Of a DNA stretch of 64,000 nt, positions 1-11,999 are shown piece after piece. Under the pieces are notes generated by a model. That model searched no databases. It was given only the letters and a program-made list of their open reading frames with translations, and was not told the DNA's origin. The DNA is from Lumnitzera littorea. Its lineage: Eukaryota; Streptophyta; Magnoliopsida; Myrtales; Combretaceae. Position 1 is the first letter of the stretch. Every line of letters begins with the position of its first letter. The DNA lies in contig JAMXBB010000004.1 in assembly GCA_024138015.1 (NCBI GenBank), positions 110,757,443 through 110,821,442 of the forward strand, in the 5' to 3' direction. The position numbers and the translations under genes were made by a program.

Positions 1-1287
1 CTTCCTAATTGAGGGCCAGCTTGCCTTGTCCTTCGCGTGAACCTGTGGCCTCTAGTTTTTAGCACACCAAGTCACCGACCTTGAACTCCTTATATCTGAC
101 TTTCTGGTTGTAATATCAAGTAGCCTGACATTGATATGCGGTTACTTGTACAGTAGCAAAGTCTCTAATTTCCTCAATTGTGTCAATGCTTACCTGCAAC
201 AATGAGTCATTGAGGGCAGCGTCGAAACTTCGAGTCCGAATGTTAGGGAGCTCAAGTTCGATTGGGAGGAACGTTTCCAAGTCGAAGGCAAGGCGGAAAG
301 GGGTCTTGCCAGTAGATGTATGGTAGGTGGTCTTATACCTCCACGGGATGTTGGGCAGTTTGTTGGCCCAAGCACTTTGGGATCGATCCACATGCTTCTT
401 CAGGCTATCTAAAATCACTTAGTTAGTTGCCTTGACTTATCTGTTTGATTGGGGGTGGGCAATCGAGGTGAAGTGCGGGGTGATGTGGTGCTTAGCGTAG
501 AACTCCTTGAACTTAGAGTTATCGAACTATTGGCCATTGTCTATAATGAGTGCATGTGGGACTTTAAACCAGGAGAGAATGTTGTTTCTGATGAAAGGCT
601 CAACACTTCTCTTCGTGTCTACCCATTTCGTGAAGTAATCTACGACGACAATTATAAACTGCCGTCCTCTTGATACCTTCGAGAAGGAGTCGAAGATATT
701 GATTCCCCATTGCGTAAACGGCCACAGGCTCGTCGGGGGTTAAAAAGCGATGCTAGGGGCGTGGCTAATAGGGGCATGCTTCTAACACTACAGGCACTTT
801 GGGGCTATGACCTTTATGTTTTGCCTTGTAATGGGTTAGTAATATTCAAGCCGTAGCGTCCATAGGTAGAGGGCTTAGAACTGAATGTGATTGCTGCACA
901 CTTTAGAGTGTAGCCCTTCTATGAAGCATAGCCCTTCCTTTCTCGAAGGCATTAGAGCAAGGGGAGGTTGACTCCCCTACAGTATAGGACGCCGTCAATC
1001 AATGTATAATTGGTGGCGTGATACTGGAGCTTATTCGCCTTCTTCCCGTCTTTCAACAGCGTACCTTGCTCCAAATAACTCCGAACAGGATCCATCCAGC
1101 TCGACTCTATTGCTGCTGCCATTACTTCCAAAACCTTTGCGAAGTCCAGGCTTATGCTTTTTTCTATTAGGTAATCAATAAAGATCTTACTGTCCTTCAC
1201 CTCAAGCTTCCGCATAACTGTTGAGGTGAGCTTAGACTGCCAGTCTACTGTAAATTTTCCATTCGAAGGATTTTTTTGATGTCCCAA
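1..1287 (-). pseudogene. Element A integrase and upstream linker, broken
   Basis: Minus-strand fragments at 952-1287 and 116-418 match the end of TAT-lineage Pol. The first contains a W-x-DPxxxYL block and ends in L-x-DGVLYCRG, the segment just ahead of the integrase zinc-binding region. The second has a W..KLPN.PW.YKTT..TSTGKTPF block, the conserved integrase region downstream of the catalytic core. Frames between them are interrupted, and after 116 the reading continues through stops to the window edge (an apparent Trp-to-TAG change lies near the first bases). No intact D,D35E core can be read across it. Confidence 0.8.
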
Positions 1288-1378
1288 GAGGGAAAGTCCG
1301 CTAAGAGCCCTCTCACTTTCTCTAGGTACTTAGCCATGGTGCTGTCTTTGGTCTCATATTCACCTCGAACCTACTATA

Positions 1379-1765
1379 CTACAAGCATAGAGTTTGAGAA
1401 TATCCACAATTGCTTAGCGCCAATCTCCTTGGCCAGTTTAGGCCAGTGATAAGCATCTCGTATTTGGATTCATTATTGTTGGAATCGAACTCGAACTTGA
1501 GGGCATAATAGATGGTGACCTTTTGCGGGCCAGTTAAGATAAGGCCCACACCTCCACCTCTAGAGGTGGATGATCCATCGACGTAAAGAGTCCACATCGA
1601 TTTGTCATCGCCTAGCGGTGTTTCCTCCTCTCCAGTATGTTCTACCATGAAGTCGGCTAGGACTTGTGCCTTGTAAGCTGTTCGTGGCTGGTACTGGATT
1701 CCATGCATGCTCAGTTCCATTGCATACTTCATCATCTGTCTAGACGCATCAAGTTTATGTAGCAT
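1379..1765 (-). pseudogene. Element A second (additional) RNase H domain
   Basis: A 128-residue open stretch contains WTLYVDGSSTSRGGGVGL followed by NNNESKYEMLITGLN. This is the first strand with its catalytic Asp, then the Glu-containing helix, of the additional RNase H seen in TAT-lineage retrotransposons. The usual Glu-Ala-Glu-Tyr wording is changed to ESKY. The N-terminal part (ADFMVEHT) is the conserved linker preceding this domain. The position between the reverse transcriptase block and the integrase linker supports the call. It is a fragment of a polyprotein, not a separate gene. Confidence 0.8.
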
Positions 1766-1799
1766 GGTACGTAGTGGTTAATCCATGAGTACGATTACC

Positions 1800-3100
1800 T
1801 GATGCGCTTGGAAGTAAGGCCTTAGCCGTCGGGTTGTGATGACGCCAGCTAAGGAGAATTTTTCTACCTAAGTGTACCTAACCTCAAGCCCGTACAATAT
1901 GTGGCTGATGTAATATACTGGTCTGTATTCTCTTCCTTTTGCTCTAACCAGTACAAAGGAGAGTACCCGATCACTTACGACTAGGTACAAGAATAGGTCC
2001 TCCCTTGGGACAAGCTTGAAGAGGATTAGTGGATGAGCAAGGAAGTCTTAGAGCTATTGAAAAGCGGTAGCATACTTCGAAGTCCATTTAAAACCCTTAG
2101 GATTTTTGAGGATTTTGAAGAACTCAACACATCTGTTAGTGCTTTTCAAGATGAATCTGCTCAGGGCATCCACCATGCCAGTGAGTTTTTGTACGTTTCG
2201 AACTAAAGTTGAAGGCTTCATTCTCCTGATAACCATAATCTTCTTAGGGTTGGCCTCAATACCTCTTTGGATGACTAGAAATTCGAGGAACTTGCTGGAG
2301 TCAATGCTAAAGACGCACTTCTGTAGGTTTAGCTTCATGTCGCACGTGCGCATTTGGTTGAAGGCTTCTTAGAGATCCTTGACATGATTGACCAGCTTCT
2401 GGCTCTTGACGATCATGTCATCGATATATACCTCCATGTTACGCTCAATCTAGGGCTTAAACAATTTCGTCACCATTTGCTAGTATGTGGCCCCAGTGTT
2501 CTTTAGTTTGAATGGCATCATAGTGTAGCAGTATGTGCTGTAGTTAGTGACGAAGGAGGTGTGGACTTCATCCTTCGATTCCATTTTTATCTAATTATAT
2601 CCCAAAATGGCGTCCATGAAGCTCAGCAAGGTGTGTCTTGATGTAGAATCAACAAGCTGGTCGATTCTAAGGAAAGGGAAACAATTTTTAGGGCAGGCTT
2701 TGTTAAGGTTGATATAATCGACACACATGCGTCACTTCCCATTCTTCTTCTTAACTACTACCACGTTTTCCAGCTACATTGGGTACTTTTCTGCCCTTAC
2801 GAAGCTGGCTTTAAGCAGCTTCTGCACTTCTTCTTCGATTATGGCCTACTATTTTAAGGCGAAATACCTCTTTTTTTGTTTAATAGGCTACGCTATGGTG
2901 TCGATGTTGAAGTTGTGGGTCGTCAGGTTGGGGGAAATTCCAGGCATGTCTGATGCCGACCAGGCGAACCTATCCGAATTTGCCCACAGGAAGGCAATGA
3001 TTTCATCCTTCACTTCGGCTGGAGTCTCAATCCCAACTTTTGTGGTTTGGTCAAATAAGGCGCCAATCTAGACATCTTCAGTTTTTTCTCTGAGCTCTCT
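1800..3100 (-). pseudogene. Element A reverse transcriptase and first RNase H, broken
   Basis: The catalytic YIDD motif reads at 2417-2428 on the minus strand, within MEVYIDDMIVKS. The 99-residue stretch at 2054-2353 follows with LNLQKCVF, then RGIEANPKKI and VQKLTGMVDALSRFI, the thumb and connection region of Ty3/gypsy RT. The palm region continues to about 3100 through several stops. The YIDD box is intact but the frame is not, so no active enzyme is expected. Confidence 0.82.
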
Positions 3101-3850
3101 TGTAAGCCTGTTTCCAGGGCGAAGACACCATCGCCTTTGGTCACTCTGACATATAGTTTTCGTGAGAACTTCTGATCACACTTGCATACTCCCTACCCCA
3201 GTTGGCATCGGGAATTTAGTTTTCAGATGCAAGGAGGATGTGATCATCCCAAATGCGTTAAGGCTTGGTCTTCCCAAGAGCGCATTGTAAAGGGATGGAC
3301 AATCAATCACAACGAATTCTACGGTTCGTTGTGCCATATGATCGTCATCACCAAGTTCCATGTCTAGTGTGATGATGCCCTTGGCTCAGATCATACTGCC
3401 GTTGAAATTGATGAGATTATGGTTTTTCCTCATCCTATCATACGTATGGAGGAAGAGTATGTTGGTGGAACTACCGGTATCCACCATAATCTTTAGAACC
3501 TCAAATTTTTAGATCCTTGCCCTAATCATGAAGGTGTCTTGGTGGGTCGTATCGACCCCTTTAAGGTCGGCATCTAAGAAGGTGATGGAAGTATCTAACT
3601 TTTGTCTCTTCTCCCTTACTGCCAGCATCTTTAATGGGGCGTTAACCGAGCTACTTATGCTCGGCTGGCTCCCAAGGTGCAATCCCCTCATGATTACATT
3701 TATGACGCCATTAGGGGTGTGATCATTGCAGTGAACGTTATTCTACTCGATTCGAGCATCCTCGTTCCAGCACCTTTAAGGTACCTTATCTTAGTCATCG
3801 TCCAAACATTTGTCGCTCCTCTGATGGTCCACATATTCATTGAAGAAGTT
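3100..3850 (-). pseudogene. Element A protease region, broken
   Basis: The stretch at 3176-3361 reads VVIDCPSLYNALLGRPSLNA followed by LKTKFPMPTGVG, the C-terminal half of the aspartic protease and its junction to RT in TAT-type elements. The active-site half lies towards 3850 but is interrupted and I could not read an intact D-S/T-G triad. It sits between gag and RT as expected. Confidence 0.68.
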
Positions 3851-3853
3851 GTG

Positions 3854-5242
3854 TTAAATGACATATTCAATGGCATTCTTCAACCGGTAGCACTCTTTGG
3901 TGGTATGGCCATGGTCATCATGGAACTGATAGTATTTGTTAGAGTTTCGATGGCTAGGGTTCCCTCGCATTTTATGTGGCCTTTGGAGCAAGTTTTGGTC
4001 CTTCACTTTAGAATAGACTTGGGTAATCAACCTATTGAGGGGTGTATACTGGCTGAAGATGGGGGGCAGGAGTAGGTCGTACTTGACTTGGCACTTCTTC
4101 TTCCCCAAGCTCTCCCTATCTAATCTGCTTAGCAACTTACTACCGAGGCGATCATTTACAGACAATTTCTCTTTATCTTGCTTTCCGCCTGACCTCTCCT
4201 GATCAGTGTTGAGCCTAGTGTGAATGTTGTCTTCCCAATCGATGTACTTTTAGGCTTTGTTCCAAAAGTTGGCTAAGGTCTTTAGCTTAGTCTTTGCAAG
4301 CGATTGGAAGAAATCTCCTGAAGGTTGGATGCCGAGTTGTGCGACATGGACAGCGACTCCTTTGTCCAGTTGAGGGATCTTAACCACAGCGTTATTGAAC
4401 CAGGCCATATAATCGCATAGGGACTCGCCTTCGACCTGCTTCACTAGGTATAAGGATGATGTATCCTTGGACGAAGGCTTACTAGCCCTAAAATGAAGGC
4501 TAAACTTCTTGACCAGCTCATCAAAGGAGCTTATCAAATTGTTGGGGGAAGGGGGGTGATTAAATCACGTATGTACTACCTTCGTTAACGTACCTGAGAA
4601 GGCCTTGCACATTATGGTATCTCCATGATTGTGAAGGTTCATGAGGGTGTAGAAGTAGAGAAGATAGTCGTCGGAGTCGCCTATGCCATCATACTGGTCC
4701 AGAGATGGAAGTTTGCTATTAGGGGGCAGCATTTTGTCTTGGATACCCCTAGTGAAGGGGGTTTTATTGCTGGTGACCAGTTTGGTGTCGCCAGCAAGCT
4801 TACTCCCCTGCTTCTTGGAGAGTCGCCTTACCATCACACGGAGCTTGTTCAAGTCAATATCGTCTATCGGGTGAGCTCGTCATACAGCCGAATGAGCCTG
4901 GATACCGTGTGAATCGACTTCCTGCTCATTGCTAGTTAAAGTTCAATTGTAGGTAAATGCTGACCTTACTGGCTACTAGCATAACGTCGAATCGAGTTAC
5001 TAATTCCTTCCATTCTGCTACTGCTGTTGGATGTTATCCCGCCTAATGTGGGTATATAAAGCATTGGGGTGGTAAGTATATAGGCTATGGCGCTTTGCTT
5101 TGTCCAGGTGAGCGTGAAGCTCGCTATTCTGCTCAACAAGGCGCTCCAAGTGCTCTAAGTGTTCTTCCAGCATAGCTCTTGAAAGGGGTTGGTTGCCACA
5201 GGTTGGTTGTTCACCAATTGTTGATTTCCTTGCTTGTCGCAT
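3854..5242 (-). pseudogene. Element A gag, broken
   Basis: Three consecutive minus-strand pieces give a gag order. 4565-4852 is the N-terminal part. 4250-4537 holds the retrotransposon gag domain, with SFDELVKKFSLHF and an EGESLCDYMAWFN block. 3854-4165 ends in YYQFHDDHGHTTKECYRL, a zinc-knuckle region whose first Cys appears replaced by Tyr. The likely start lies near 5250, just downstream of the PBS. Stops separate the pieces. Confidence 0.78.
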
Positions 5243-5320
5243 TGAGACATGATGTCGGAAGGCTTGATGTGGTTTATGTGTTTGGTATGTTTTAAGATTT
5301 TAGGTGTAAGAATTCTTGCT

Positions 5321-5337
5321 TCCCACAAACGGCACCA
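5321..5337 (-). other. Element A primer-binding site
   Basis: Minus strand reads TGGTGCCGTTTGTGGGA, starting 2 nt inside the LTR boundary. The form resembles the TGGCGCCGTTTG-type sites of TAT/Athila elements, with a C-to-T change. The exact primer tRNA cannot be decided from the sequence alone. Confidence 0.65.
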
Positions 5338-5339
5338 AA

Positions 5340-5802
5340 TGTCGTTTTTCAGTTCTTGCTGGTAGTCGATTGAGGTTTGTATGTATTGGGCTTGCAAAAT
5401 AACACATGGTGGAGGAACGCCGAAAGGTTGTCTAGCATGACTACTCTGATGCTTAAGTTATTAGTGAGCTTTTATGAGTATAGAATACGCGTGGGTAATA
5501 CGTAGGTTTAGAATGTAGAGTGTATGGAAAGGGTTACCATTGGGCAGTAGCCTGATATTTATAGCGGAGTGAAGCCAGCAATTGGAGATTAGTTGGGAGG
5601 AGAGATCTTCTCCTGAAAATGTGGAGAGTGAAGCTATTATATCCGACGTGTCCCTATCTTATGGATCAGAGTCATTGTAATGCTTCATAAGCCTGGGTGG
5701 TTTAGACTTAGACCCGAAGCCTACGGAGGTGAGCCTAAGTGAGCAAGGTCTGGTAGATCCGGTCGGTCCAGAAAGGTTCATGCCCAAAATACTCTATCAA
5801 CA
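5340..5802 (-). repeat. Element A 5' LTR
   Basis: Bounded by the PBS on the left and by terminal TG...CA: the minus strand begins TGTTGATAGAG at 5802 and ends ACGACA at 5340, giving about 463 bp. The partner LTR is outside the window, so the right boundary rests on the TG terminus and the change to AT-rich DNA beyond it. Confidence 0.6.
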
Positions 5803-8800
5803 ATAAGCATGTAATATTTGAAAACTACTCACTATTCTAAGCACTCAATTTGATAATCAAACAAATGCCAAATCTCCAATTTAGGCTAGTATTGTAGTTT
5901 ATGTTTATTTTATTTTACCATTATTTTATATTTGTTTATTAGAGTAAGTCCTATTTACATTCGTTATAATTCACATTTGAAAGTGAAATTAATTTGCAGC
6001 GGCAATATCATGATTTTGAGACGTGGATTGCTAATAATATTTAAATTCAAAAAAGGATAAAAGCAAATTTATAAGTTCCACAAGATAGTTTGAAACTTGT
6101 AAATTTTATATGATGCAAGTTTCGAGGTGAATTTAAGAATTTGTAAGATAAATTTCTACTCTAAAATTTTAGAACATACATCCAGAGTGTAGTCTAAGGG
6201 ATAAAAATCTCAACTCTATCCACCTCATACTCACTTACTTACAATCCCACAGATTGAAAAAGGATTCGATAATACTAACTAATAAAATTTTAGTAAGTTT
6301 TTGTAAAGATTATACATTTTGAAAAAATGTCTATTGTAATTTTATATATCAAAATTTTATAAATATTTATATACAATTCATCAATTCACGTAACAATGCT
6401 ATCGACTCTTTTCTCCCTACCGGTTGGACATTGTATTGCTTTCCACAATCAATTAACCCTAGAAATCATCCCCCGAGACAATCTTTTGAGATAATAGTTA
6501 ACGTAAACTGGGATCTGGGAGTTTGAATATAATAATGACTATTCAGATTATTTATTTCTTCAGGTCCGATTGATGCTTGAATATTTCAATATTTGAAGCA
6601 TGCGAACGCCTACTCGAATTCGGCGTCGGTGATGATTGTATCAACGACTTGTGTTCCTCTTCCATCAATATTATATGCAAAAATTCCACTGAAGGATACA
6701 CAAGGGTTCACATAAGAAAATCATTCAATGTTGTTATAAATTCGGTCGGTCCATGGATGACATAATTAAAGCATAAACAAATACCCTATAAAATAAATAA
6801 ATAAATAAAGACATCAATTAAAAGATTTTTTTATAATTCCATCTATATTTTTAATAGAAACGATTTACTCCTCTATTTTATCCTTCATTTTATATTCATT
6901 AGATCTAAATTATTCAAAATTTTATGTTTTAATAATCTAAATCTAATGGATACAAAACTAAAGATAACGTAAAGGATTAGATCGATTCTTTAAAAATACA
7001 AATAGAACTGTAGAAATTTCTTCAATTAAAATACCGATGAAACAAAAGTTATATACATCGTTTTTCTTTTTCTTTTCTTTTCTTTTTTTTTTTTTGCCCA
7101 TGAATTGAATTCGATTTCATTTAAACTAAATCAAGTTACGTCGGTAAAACAAAATGGTACTAACAAGTGAACTTTTATCACAAAACTTGGGAGTTTTGTA
7201 AACCTAACCGTGTATACGTCTTCATCTCTTCACGAGTAAAGAAAAATCTCACACAAGGATGCTAAATTATCTATTGAAAAGACAACGCCTAGTCTACGAG
7301 TGAAATCAAATGAATCTCACACAAAAGGAGATGCAACAACTTTACATAAAGGATAGAAAAAGAACCAAAACATGATAGGGAAACAATGACTTGTCATTCA
7401 AGAATAACGTTACGGGCAGAATCTGAAGAGTATGACAGTCCTCCGTGAACTCAAACCACAAAATGAGCATATAAGACTTTAAGTCTAAAACCATTTTTAA
7501 GTGCATGAAGAAAATTTTTCCAAATGAAATGAGCAAATAGTATCGTGCCGTAAATGCGCAAGTATGACACACTCAAAATTTCACAATCAAGCTTATATAC
7601 TAAATGCAACAAAGCACTTGTTCATTTATCTTGTTTTAGGCATGACAAAATTAGAGCTTTTAGCTCTAAGGTTAGGGTTTGCATTAATTTTTTTATATTT
7701 TTTTGGTGAAATTTTTTTTTCTTTTTTAGAAAAAAGAAAAATGCTCTTCCATATGTGGCTAAATTTGATAATAAGTATAGTGACTAATGAATTTCGATAT
7801 TGTACTTTTGCCTCACTCATAATGTGTTTCTTTATTTGGTAAAATGGTTTTGCTTATTAATCATATTAAATTAAGAATATATGAGTAAGAAAATGCTCTA
7901 ACTAAATCATAAAGTAAGATGATGATAATGATGATAACAACAACATAACAATAATTTTATATTGTTTTAAGTGCTAAAAGAGTGTGTTATGTCCTTCAAC
8001 TCCATTTCAACCATAAATTTATTCTCTCTTAAAATTTGCAAGTATAATATAGTTTACTATCATTTAAGTCAATACCACCATATTTGACTCCATATCCCTT
8101 AATAACGGTTAAATTAACACTAAATCCTTTCTATTTAAGTAAAAACTACATTTTCATCTATTTAGTATCCAACCATACAATCCCCATAATCCACATTATA
8201 TGAAAACAACAATTGAATTACTACTAAATCCATTCTATTTAAGTAAAAACTCTATTTTCAGCTGCTCAACATCCAATCACATGATCATCATAATCCTACC
8301 TTTTATAGAGATAATAAAACCATCAAAATTTTATATTCGAATCCCACTTTTGTACCTTATTATTTCAATTATACTTGAATAATTTCAAGGTTTTTTCTTC
8401 TTTTTTTTCTTTTCTAAATACTCTAAGTTGAAATATTCAATAGAGGCATCCAATTCTAAAATTGTATGCTTTTTAAAATAAATAAAGTATCCAAAAATGT
8501 TTATTATCTCATATTTTTACTTAAGATTGTTTTGAAATACTTATTTTTGTTGTTTGCTAGTATAGATACATGCGACAAATAATATAATATAACTATAATC
8601 TTACCTATTAAGAAAACCTTATATTCTTAACCAATATCTTGGATATAATCACAATTCGTTCAAATATATTCGTTAAAATCTTTTTGTGATGCATACCATG
8701 GAAACTTTTAGCATATACCAAATTCAAAGAAAAAAGATAATGCGAAAAAAAAAAAAGAATCCCTAAATAATGGAAGAATCCTACAGGGAAAAAAATGAAG

Positions 8801-9083
8801 AAACCTTGATCCCTAAGAAAATTGAAATTTAATGCCTTCCTTCTCATATCCAAAAAAATCATATTCTAGATTCCCATAATAGATGGGTATATGACTTTTC
8901 CCATAATTTCATCCTTTTTTCTAGAAGTATAGCTTTTGGAATAAGTTCATCATCTTCTACAGCTGACCTATAAAACAAGCCTATTCTTTTCTTTTGGAAT
9001 AATATTAATAATGCAAACCTTTGGTGCTAAGGAAAAACTTTTTTACAATTATAAACTAAAAATTAAACGAGCAAAAACAAATT
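5803..9083. other. Intergenic AT-rich DNA, no gene recognised
   Basis: AT-rich sequence with simple T-rich runs (for example TTTTCTTTTC-type at about 7070-7095). A GC-richer patch near 6590-6765 gives a 62-codon open frame starting at 6577. The patch is preceded by a splice-acceptor-like TTTCTTCAG at about 6558-6566, but the translation matches nothing I recognise. It could be an exon relic. Confidence 0.4.
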
Positions 9084-9155
9084 GGGCGTTTGGTCTAGTG
9101 GTATGATTCTCGCTTTGGGTGCGAGAGGTCCCGAGTTCGATTCTCGGAACGCCCC
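9084..9155 (+). tRNA. tRNA-Pro (anticodon UGG)
   Basis: A 72-nt cloverleaf without intron. Acceptor GGGCGTT (9084-9090) pairs perfectly with AACGCCC (9148-9154), with discriminator C at 9155. Anticodon stem CTCGC/GCGAG (9109-9113 with 9121-9125) closes loop TTTGGGT, anticodon TGG at 9116-9118. T arm CCGAG/CTCGG (9131-9135 with 9143-9147) closes TTCGATT. Box A (TGGTCTAGTGG) and box B (GTTCGATTC) are present, and a T-rich Pol III terminator (ATTTT) follows at 9156-9160. It decodes CCN proline codons, chiefly CCA and CCG. All stems are intact, so it is probably functional. Confidence 0.96.
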
Positions 9156-9880
9156 ATTTTCCTGTTTAATTTTTGGACTACCATTTTATTCTGTACCTGT
9201 GAACAGAAAAAATTTACACAATCGTTACCTTTGGAAGTTTATTACAATTTTTACTCGATGATGCTTGAAGCATAAACGTTGTTGGAACAAATTTCCAACA
9301 CTTCTTATGACTTACCAATTATTTAATTTCAGTTTGATATTTACTTAAATTTAACCTGACCATAATTAAATTGTTCAAGTAATTTTTTGGGTTAAGTTCG
9401 AATTTTATATGATACTTAACTCGATAAGTTCTTGAGCGTAATTGAATTGATTTAAACCAAACTTAAATATTGTTATTATTTTAACTAAATTTATAACATA
9501 TTTTAAGGTTTTTAAATTTAAACAAGTTTAGTCGAATTGAGTTTAATTTTTATAAATTAAAGCTAGATCAAATTCAAATTAAATTCAATGAAATTTTTTA
9601 TTCGAGTTAAACATTATATTTTCTTAACTCGATTTATTAACGATCATGGTCAAACTAGTTATAATCATGAGATTAGCCATTCTAATACTTCTTTTAACAA
9701 CCAACGTCTATAGAGAGATTTTTTTTTACTTCTTCCTTTCCCTCCTACCGTAAAGTATCCTCCGTCCACAACTATCTATTAGGACATGTGAGTGTGACTA
9801 ATCCTCGTTTGAAAGTTGGAGTTGTAAATATCCTTTTCCCTCCTACCAAGAACCTTGTTGAATTTCGAATACCTGACCTT
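9148..9880. repeat. Local duplication, copy 1, left block (beside the tRNA)
   Basis: The DNA just after the tRNA (GGACTACCATTTTA, then GTTACCTTTGGAA, GATGATGCTTGAAGC, GTCAAACTAG, TTAGCCATTCTAATACTTC) reappears in the same order at 15344-15640. The copies are clearly diverged. The right block of the same pair is at 14140-14300 and 16640-16790. Confidence 0.72.
9313..9650. mobile_element. MITE-like insertion defined by comparison of duplicate copies
   Basis: Copy 1 has about 340 bp here that is absent from copy 2, where flanking sequence is continuous around 15515-15525. The insert is AT-rich with repeated AACTCGA/TCGAATT-type words, common in plant MITE termini. ATGAC at its left and ATGG at its right may be a target duplication, but the ends are not clean and the class is undetermined. 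Confidence 0.35.
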
Positions 9881-10179
9881 TGGTTACCACTGAATCAAAC
9901 ACCTTGTTGCTCGAGTAAGGAGCGATGAAGCAATACATGTATAAGGATCCATGGAAATGCTTTAGCGGATCTTTTTGACTTTCGATCGTTGTTAAAGAGA
10001 CGTGGAGTCATAATCTCCACAGGTTGGAAAGTAGACAAAAAACTTGTATTCGTTTGACAGCTTCTCAACGTCTTGTAGAAGAAAAATTTTCTTTCCTTCG
10101 TTCAGTCTTACCATATATGCCTTTCCACAACGATGAAAAGACGGTAACAACTGGCATGAGTAAGTCATCGGGGATCTAA

Positions 10180-11990
10180 TATTAAATAAGTCTAGAAATA
10201 AACTTTGATATTTTAATTGTACTACTAAAATAAAACATTCATGACCCTAAAAGATTCTAATAGGATTATCTAAAATTTTTATATTACGTATATACCCATG
10301 GTATAAAAACTGTCTTACAAAAAAATTAATATTCTTATTGAATACTAAGATAAGATAAAATAACTTAATAATTTATAAGAAATATTATATCACTTATAGT
10401 CTTATCATATAAATATTTCCTACATCAATTATTTCTATATTAACTATATACATTTCAATCAACTCTAATATTATTAAACTTATATTCGGTTTATACAGTA
10501 CTCTTAAGATTATCCCAATCCTTATTTATAAGAAATCTGCAAAAGAAACTATAACAAAATGAGTAAACCACGGCTCAATGAGTTCATTCCTCATCACTAT
10601 CGTCAAGTAAGTTATCAAACATTATTAGCACATATACAAACTATTTACATACGAATAAATGTAAACAACACATCCATAAAAGTTCGGAATTATGGAAAGT
10701 ATAAATTTTCGTCGTTTACATATCGATTTTTCCTCCGTACTTACCTATACAGAGCATCTCACCTTAACTGCATAACGCTGCCTAGGAGTATAGTCCCACC
10801 AGACATTACTCAACTATTAACCTAGTCCGAAAATTAACAATCAATATAGGTGAACTCCAACTAAAGTCGCCCACCAAACATATCAAAAGTCCTTCATACA
10901 CAAATAGCGAGTCCATCTCGCTATCAACAATTATCCAATACCTTATGAGCACAGATATGCGAGTCTATCTCACTATCAATTGGAGCTACAATGCTAGCTT
11001 CGTCTTAATAATAAAAAACATAATTTACAAGCACCATGAGCCTTTTCAAAAATCATTCAAAAGTATATTTAAGATTGCAAACACATTTACTAAAATACTT
11101 TTTTCAAAAATTTATAAAGCTACTACTCTCCATCAACTTACCGATTGGATTATAGCCATGCGATAAATATATTAGTTATTTTAGCCAAATAATTATATTT
11201 ACTAATTTAAGAAAGCGATCACATTGATAATAATATACAAAACAATCAGTTATTCAATCAAACAATCAGTATCCACCAACAATCAACACATAAATAACAA
11301 ATAACAAGTAGATAATAGATCATAAGAACTTCCTCACCTAAGTTATACTCACTTTCTTAGCTTTTGAGAATCCTAGGACTTGACAATCGAATATCTAAAA
11401 GACAAGAAAGCTTATAAGTATTTTGAAAAACTAGGTTTCTCTATTAACTAAATATCTGTCATTATTTGCCTGGTTTCCAACTATAACTCAAGTATAATAT
11501 AAATATAATTTAACTTAAATCTTTTACTCAAATTATCTTAAATTTTCAATTACGTATAACTTTTTCGATTCAGCTCAAATCTTTATGAACTTATAATCTA
11601 TTTTCTCCTTTTCGAGCGTACTTTCTCTAACAGGGTTCGTTTTCGATGTTATAACATACAGTTTTGACTATGATTTAAAAATATTATAAACTTCATTATT
11701 TTGACCTAAAAAGTTGTAAATTATCAATTTAAGCTTTTCTTGGTATAATTACGATTTAATAATTGTTTGAATAATAAGATTTGTAATTTTCTTAATTTAA
11801 GCTTATTTTATTATAATTATTTATTTTTAGGGTTTAAGATCTATTTATTCAAATTTTCTACTTTATTAATTTTCTAATTACTTAATTATTTAATTATGAT
11901 TATTAATTTACGAAAATTGTGTAGTTATACTTAACTGATAATATGACATCATATGGAAGCACTACGTGTTACCTTTGTACTTTTTCCATA
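10180..11990. repeat. Degraded LTR-like repeat DNA, family not assigned
   Basis: AT-rich, base composition and wording (for example CACCTAAGTTATACTCAC at 11336-11353, and runs of AATTACTTAATTA) resemble long plant gypsy LTRs such as the family-E copies in this window. I could not fix termini, a target duplication or internal coding sequence. Open frames at 10559-10825 and 10945-11166 match nothing. Confidence 0.3.
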
Positions 11991-11999
11991 ATTTTCCAT

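Larger units (their letters stand above)
1..5802 (-). mobile_element. Element A: truncated TAT-type Ty3/gypsy retrotransposon
   Basis: Read on the minus strand, the order from right to left is LTR, PBS, gag, protease, reverse transcriptase, RNase H, a second RNase H, linker and integrase, which is Ty3/gypsy order. The additional RNase H domain (1379-1765) just before the integrase linker, and the PBS of TGGTGCCGTTTG type, are family traits of the TAT lineage. The element enters from the left window edge, so its 3' LTR is not visible. All frames are broken by stops and small indels, so it is a dead copy. Lineage is inferred from domain order and wording of conserved motifs, not from a tree. 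Confidence 0.88.
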
